From JBBIJO01 sp037445895 (GTDB lineage Bacteria > Bacteroidota > Ignavibacteria > Kapaibacteriales > UBA2268): 64,000 nucleotides of DNA. The notes below the pieces were generated by a model that saw only the letters and a program-made list of their open reading frames with translations, did not search any database and was not told the origin of the DNA. The stretch covers positions 25,215-89,214 of the forward strand of contig JBBIJO010000009.1 in NCBI GenBank assembly GCA_037445895.1. Reading direction: 5' to 3'. Position numbers and translations under genes: made by a program. Positions 60,202-64,000 of the stretch are shown in pieces (the stretch's first letter is position 1; every line of letters begins with the position of its first letter).

Positions 60202-61752
60202 TTAAACAGTTGGTGGCAAAACGCTATGAAAGAAAAGCCACGAAATGAAAAGCCCAACCCAAATTATAAATCCGAAAAGTGCAATAACATAGATTGCAGC
60301 AAGTTTCCCTATTCCCTCTTCCCAGAGTTTACGGAAGTTAGATACTATTCCAATAGTAAAAAAAGTAAGCACAAAGAAAAATGTCCGAAAAACATTACTT
60401 TGATTTGTCGATTGAACGCCAACACCCGGAACGAATTTAGTTTCCGAAGATTTTGCAACCACAAGCTCTTGCTTCGAACGAGAACCATTGACATTTTTTA
60501 CCTCCTCTTGGTTTGGAGTTGTTTTTCGGACAAATTCCGGGTTCGAGAGCCCTATGATTAGAAAAACAAGGAAAGTTAAGATATATCCGAGGACAAATTT
60601 TGGGAAACGTTCCCAAATTTGGCGTGCGGGGACTTTCCGATTGGAACCTTCGGCTTTTGGTTCAATATATTTAGCCCAAATGAAAGCGAGAATGAAGGCC
60701 CATATACCGATAAAAACATCAATAAAGACTTTAACATTTGTTGCTGTATTGAGAACCCAATCTTTTTGGAAAAATAATCCATTTTCGCTGGCTTTTGCAA
60801 GTATAAGAGCATCGGTAACGGCACCGCTTGCTGTTGCAGCACCATCGGTTTTCACAGCAAGCCCCATCCAAGCACCTGCAACAAGTGGGTCGTTCCACAA
60901 AAATTGCTGTGCCAAAAAAGGAAGAATCAAAAGTTCCACTACGGCAAAAATGACCACAAGCGAAGACACCATAATAGGGACAACAGGACGAGCCTTTATT
61001 GCAGCACCAGTTGCAATCGCAGCACTCACCCCACAAATCGAAATTCCAGAAGCAAGAGGAGCCGCCCATTCACGGCTAAATTTGAAATATTTCCTTGCAA
61101 TAAAATAGACAAAAGCCCAAAAAATCAGGTATGCAGCAAGAATTGCACACAGCCCAAGGAAAACAATAGAAAATGCAAGACTCGAATTTTCGATAGCTTT
61201 AATTCCTATACCCGCACCCATAATAACTATGGCTGTTTTAACGTAAAGCTCGGGAGTTACGGCCGGTCTCAACGATTCAGCAAATTTTGGGAAAAAGTTG
61301 CTAATAACTAATCCCAAAAGCAAAGCTATTATGAATCCTGCTTCGCCAGTCAATTTCAAAGACCAATCGATACCGAATTTTGTCATTTCCGAAGGCGTTG
61401 TTGCTGCTATATTCGCAAAATTCCCTAAAGTCCAACACATAAAACTCAACACGAATACAATAGTAAAAGAATAAATGAACTTACCAATATGGCCGCCGAG
61501 CAGAAAATTTCCACACCCAACAACGATTAGCATAAACAAGTATGTAAGGAGTATCGAAATCCACGGGGAAAGCGATATATAGGTTGCTGAAACCGGGATA
61601 AAAGCTTTTCCAATATCGCTCCAAGTGGAAACTTTCACTCCCCATCCAAGAATGTCAACTCCGAAAATTACCCCAAGCGAAAGTAAAAAGAAGAACAATC
61701 CTAAGCAAAGCGAAAGCCAATCTTCGCTAAGAAATGGTTTGCGCTGAACCAT
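60202..61752 (-). CDS. YeiH/UPF0324-type putative sulfate exporter
   Basis: The 516-residue protein has about 11-12 membrane helices. Family markers: TAIVIMGAGIGIKAIENSSL, then PLASGISICGVSAAIATGAA and AVKTDGAATASGAVTDALIL. These are typical of the UPF0324 family, often called putative sulfate exporter. It is longer than E. coli YeiH (~349), with an extra N-terminal membrane portion and a long hydrophilic loop near 400-450. The substrate is not established. It is 27 bases after dut and 17 bases ahead of the small membrane protein. Confidence 0.9.
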   Translation of the reverse strand: MVQRKPFLSEDWLSLCLGLFFFLLSLGVIFGVDILGWGVKVSTWSDIGKAFIPVSATYISLSPWISILLTYLFMLIVVGCGNFLLGGHIGKFIYSFTIVFVLSFMCWTLGNFANIAATTPSEMTKFGIDWSLKLTGEAGFIIALLLGLVISNFFPKFAESLRPAVTPELYVKTAIVIMGAGIGIKAIENSSLAFSIVFLGLCAILAAYLIFWAFVYFIARKYFKFSREWAAPLASGISICGVSAAIATGAAIKARPVVPIMVSSLVVIFAVVELLILPFLAQQFLWNDPLVAGAWMGLAVKTDGAATASGAVTDALILAKASENGLFFQKDWVLNTATNVKVFIDVFIGIWAFILAFIWAKYIEPKAEGSNRKVPARQIWERFPKFVLGYILTFLVFLIIGLSNPEFVRKTTPNQEEVKNVNGSRSKQELVVAKSSETKFVPGVGVQSTNQSNVFRTFFFVLTFFTIGIVSNFRKLWEEGIGKLAAIYVIALFGFIIWVGLFISWLFFHSVLPPTV

Positions 61753-61779
61753 AATACCCTCGAATTTATTTGTGCACCA

Positions 61780-62223
61780 TTAAAGTCCAGTGCTGCCGAA
61801 TCCCCCGACTCCTCGATTTGTAACTGGCAAAGAATCAACTAATTCCCATTCCACTCTTTCGTAGCGCGCTACAACAAGTTGAGCAATTCGGTCGCCACGA
61901 GAAACAACGAACGGCTCTTTGCTAAAATTTGCCAAAATAATTTTTATTTCACCGCGATAATCACTATCGATTGTTCCCGGCGAGTTAAGAGCAAAAATCC
62001 CGTGTTTCAGCGCTAATCCACTCCGCGAACGCACTTGACATTCGAAACCTATCGGCAACGCAATAGCAAGCCCTGTTGGGACGAGAACAATTTCGCCAGG
62101 CGAAATTTTCATTGGTTCTTCGACTGCCGCAACTATATCCATTCCCGCCGAACCTTCGGATTGATAAGTTGGCAAAGGTAAATCGCCGAAATTATCCGCT
62201 GTTCTTATAATTTTGAGTTTCAT
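61780..62223 (-). CDS. dut: Deoxyuridine 5'-triphosphate nucleotidohydrolase
   Basis: The 147-residue trimeric dUTPase splits dUTP to dUMP and pyrophosphate, preventing uracil incorporation and supplying dTMP synthesis. All five motifs are visible: SAGMDIVAA, RSRSGLALKHG, LNSPGTIDSDYRGEI, RGDRIAQLVVARYE and the C-terminal RGVGGFGSTG arm. The length is standard. It heads a three-gene leftward unit with the exporter and small membrane protein. Confidence 0.97.
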   Translation of the reverse strand: MKLKIIRTADNFGDLPLPTYQSEGSAGMDIVAAVEEPMKISPGEIVLVPTGLAIALPIGFECQVRSRSGLALKHGIFALNSPGTIDSDYRGEIKIILANFSKEPFVVSRGDRIAQLVVARYERVEWELVDSLPVTNRGVGGFGSTGL

Positions 62224-62433
62224 TGAATCTCGTAGAAATCTACAAAAATTGCCTCGACTACAAAATTACAATTTACAATTTTTCTTAAAAATGAATCGAT
62301 ATACTTGTTATCGGCGGCACAGATGTCGAATTTCTTCAAAGATAGAACGATGTTCGCCTCCTACAACTGTATTGAACATGAAGTTGTAACTCCATTATTC
62401 AACATATTATCCATAGGTCGATAAGCAATGCAA

Positions 62434-63372
62434 TTATACTAAAACTTTGCTCCTGAAATATTCAATAGTTTTCATTAAACCGACTTTGCGGGGAATCTTT
62501 GGTTGCCAGCCGAGATTTTCTTTCGCACGAGTGATATCGGGTTGACGGACTTTCGGGTCGTCTTCGGGAAGCTCGCCATAAACGATATGGCTTTTTGAAT
62601 TACAAAGTTCAATTATTTCCTTTGCAAGTTCCAGCATTGAAATTTCGTCGGGATTACCAATATTCACCGGCTCGACAATGTCCGAAAGTAAAAGGCTGAA
62701 AATTCCTTCGATTAAATCGTCGACATAACAGACGGAGCGTGTTTGCAATCCGCTACCAAAAACGATAACATCTTGGTTTAAAAGAGCCTGGCTGATAAAC
62801 GCTGGTATTGCACGCCCATCGTTAATTCGCATCCTTGGACCGTAGGTATTGAAAATTCGAGCAATACGAGTATCCAAATTGTGATACCGATGGTATGCCA
62901 TTGTCATTGCCTCGGCAAAACGCTTTGCTTCGTCGTAAACACCGCGGTAACCAATTGGATTAACGTTCCCCCAATAATCTTCGGGTTGAGGATGAACAAG
63001 CGGGTCGCCATAAACTTCGCTTGTGCTTGCTAAAAGGAAACGAGCCTTCTTTTCTTTTGCAAGCCCAAGCATTTTGTGTGTTCCCAACGAACCAACTTTG
63101 AGTGTTTGAATTGGTAGCCTTAAATAATCGATTGGAGACGCAGGCGAGGCAAAATGCAAAATATAATTTAATTCTCCTGGAATATGCGTGTAATTTGTTA
63201 TATCGTAGTGAATAAATTGAAACTTTGGATTACCGAAAAGATGAGAAATATTATCTGCCGAGCCAGTAATGAAGTTATCAATCGCAATGACGTAGTCTCC
63301 TTCGGCAATAAATCTATCGCACAGATGCGAACCAAGGAAGCCTGCTCCTCCCGTAATTAAAACTTTTGCCAT
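62434..63372 (-). CDS. UDP-glucuronate decarboxylase (UDP-xylose synthase)
   Basis: The 312-residue short-chain dehydrogenase-fold enzyme converts UDP-glucuronate to UDP-xylose for polysaccharide. NAD site TGGAGFLGSHLCDR at 7-20; HFASPASPIDYLR; catalytic S117/T118-S-EVYGDP loop; EDYWGNVNPIGYRGVYDEAK with Y146 and K150; ARIFNTYGPRM; SVCYVDDLIEGI. The EDYWGNVNPIG motif is specific to UXS-type enzymes. It lies 6 bases after the DUF302 stop, so the two are an operon. It may feed the glycosyltransferases in this window. Confidence 0.95.
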   Translation of the reverse strand: MAKVLITGGAGFLGSHLCDRFIAEGDYVIAIDNFITGSADNISHLFGNPKFQFIHYDITNYTHIPGELNYILHFASPASPIDYLRLPIQTLKVGSLGTHKMLGLAKEKKARFLLASTSEVYGDPLVHPQPEDYWGNVNPIGYRGVYDEAKRFAEAMTMAYHRYHNLDTRIARIFNTYGPRMRINDGRAIPAFISQALLNQDVIVFGSGLQTRSVCYVDDLIEGIFSLLLSDIVEPVNIGNPDEISMLELAKEIIELCNSKSHIVYGELPEDDPKVRQPDITRAKENLGWQPKIPRKVGLMKTIEYFRSKVLV

Positions 63373-63378
63373 AATTTC

Positions 63379-63765
63379 TTACAGGTTTTCGATAATTGAC
63401 TTCATATGCATTTGCACTTCGGCCGCTAAATCCGCAAGTCGTGGATTTTGGATTGCCATCATCGAAGCGATTGGGTCGATTGCCGAAACTTCGACTGTTG
63501 TTTCGTCGATTTGTTGAACTACAACGTTGCAAGGTAGCATCAATCCGATTTTATCTTCGGCACTCAATGCCTTCAACGCATAGTTGGGATTACACGCTCC
63601 GATGATTTTGTATGGCCGAAAATCGGCACCAATTTTCTCCTTCAATATCTGGGTAACGAAAATTTCCGAAACAATCCCAAAACCGTGCTTCGGTAACTCT
63701 TCGGTAACCTTTTGTAGTGCTTCTTCGAACCCAATATTTAATCTTTTCGAAAAGAAATACGACAT
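63379..63765 (-). CDS. DUF302 domain protein
   Basis: The 128-residue protein matches the DUF302 fold: FEEALQKVTEELPKHGFGIV, ILKEKIGADFRPYKIIGACN, PNYALKALSAEDKIGLMLPC and VEVSAIDPIASM. No signal peptide is seen. The biochemical role of DUF302 is unknown. AAAGGAG about seven bases before ATG 63765 supports the start. It is co-transcribed with the UDP-xylose synthase gene. Confidence 0.92.
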   Translation of the reverse strand: MSYFFSKRLNIGFEEALQKVTEELPKHGFGIVSEIFVTQILKEKIGADFRPYKIIGACNPNYALKALSAEDKIGLMLPCNVVVQQIDETTVEVSAIDPIASMMAIQNPRLADLAAEVQMHMKSIIENL

Positions 63766-64000
63766 TTCCCAACTCCTTTGCCAAATTTACAAAAAATAAA
63801 GTTCAAAAGTAATTAAAAAAATTGAAACAAATTGTTGTGATTCGAATGTTTGTTTCCGATTTGCCGCGTTTTTCGCAGTGTGAACTATTTTTTATTCTGA
63901 ATTATATTGCAGAGATTTCGTATTATGAATAGGTCTTAACAATAACAAAGGATTTAGATAATTGAAGTATATCGAGAACCTTTTATGCTGTGTTAGGCGA
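63766..64000. other. Right-edge spacer, no clear gene
   Basis: 235 bases of AT-rich DNA upstream of the DUF302 gene. A plus-strand TTG at 63963 with a few open codons reaches the edge but is too short to judge. Confidence 0.5.

Noticed and set aside
63963..64000. Possible gene start at the right edge (TTG 63963)
   Set aside because: Only about 13 codons remain, no clear Shine-Dalgarno spacing and a stop immediately precedes it; cannot be judged.

Overview
The window looks like one chromosomal segment of a free-living member of the Fibrobacterota-Chlorobiota-Bacteroidota (FCB) group. At least seven large predicted secreted proteins end in type IX secretion (T9SS, Por) style sorting domains, with the usual proline-asparagine-proline motif followed by a short beta-sandwich. 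Many genes have strong AGGAGG-type ribosome binding sites (upstream of 26240, 37349, 59082, 59326), which is unusual for classical Bacteroidia and fits the Chlorobiota/Ignavibacteria/Kapabacteria side better. That placement is inference. One scaffold gap of 100 N (14777-14876) is present. I see no prophage, insertion sequence, integrase or CRISPR array.

Layout. Bases 1-12058 are one uninterrupted minus-strand reading frame of at least 4,019 codons that runs off the left edge: a modular secreted giant adhesin with six repeated modules and a GEVED-type domain. Directly upstream in the same operon is a gene for a secreted tail-fibre/tail-collar-like protein (12080-15891), split by the assembly gap at a 55-base direct repeat. 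Then come two NarL/FixJ-type response regulators (15991-17330), the first with a shortened DNA-binding domain, and glutamine-dependent NAD synthase (17323-19284). Bases 19342-22217 hold a GT9 glycosyltransferase, an outer-membrane barrel and a polyprenyl-phosphate-type GT2. Bases 22238-37349 are a block of five T9SS cargo genes, including a 2,673-residue protein in which a seven-repeat YCF48-like propeller sits inside a GGAIY beta-helix, and proteins with cohesin-like and dockerin-like segments.

Bases 37450-42399 hold a membrane-anchored TPR protein, TatC, a double GT2 glycosyltransferase whose frame joins an upstream TPR gene through a 10-A tract, and a multipass membrane protein. A tRNA-Leu(GAG) lies at 42546-42629. 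Bases 42882-50968 hold a DNA methyltransferase fused to a PD-(D/E)XK nuclease-like domain, an Omp28-like thioredoxin-fold T9SS protein, a hemerythrin-PAS sensor, a DmeF-like cation diffusion facilitator and an ADP-forming acyl-CoA synthetase. Bases 51057-63765 hold a BNR/sialidase-fold T9SS protein, Aag DNA glycosylase, a class II aldolase with MtnA, malate dehydrogenase, citrate synthase, a YceI protein, a small membrane protein with a YeiH-type exporter and dUTPase, and UDP-glucuronate decarboxylase with a DUF302 protein.

How the genes fit together. The dominant theme is the cell envelope and extracellular matrix: T9SS-exported giant proteins, surface polysaccharide enzymes (GT2, GT9, UDP-xylose synthase) and export (TatC). 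The rest is housekeeping: TCA cycle (mdh, citrate synthase), NAD synthesis, nucleotide hygiene and DNA repair. A family of perfect palindromes with core GAACAAGGG lies at three gene ends.
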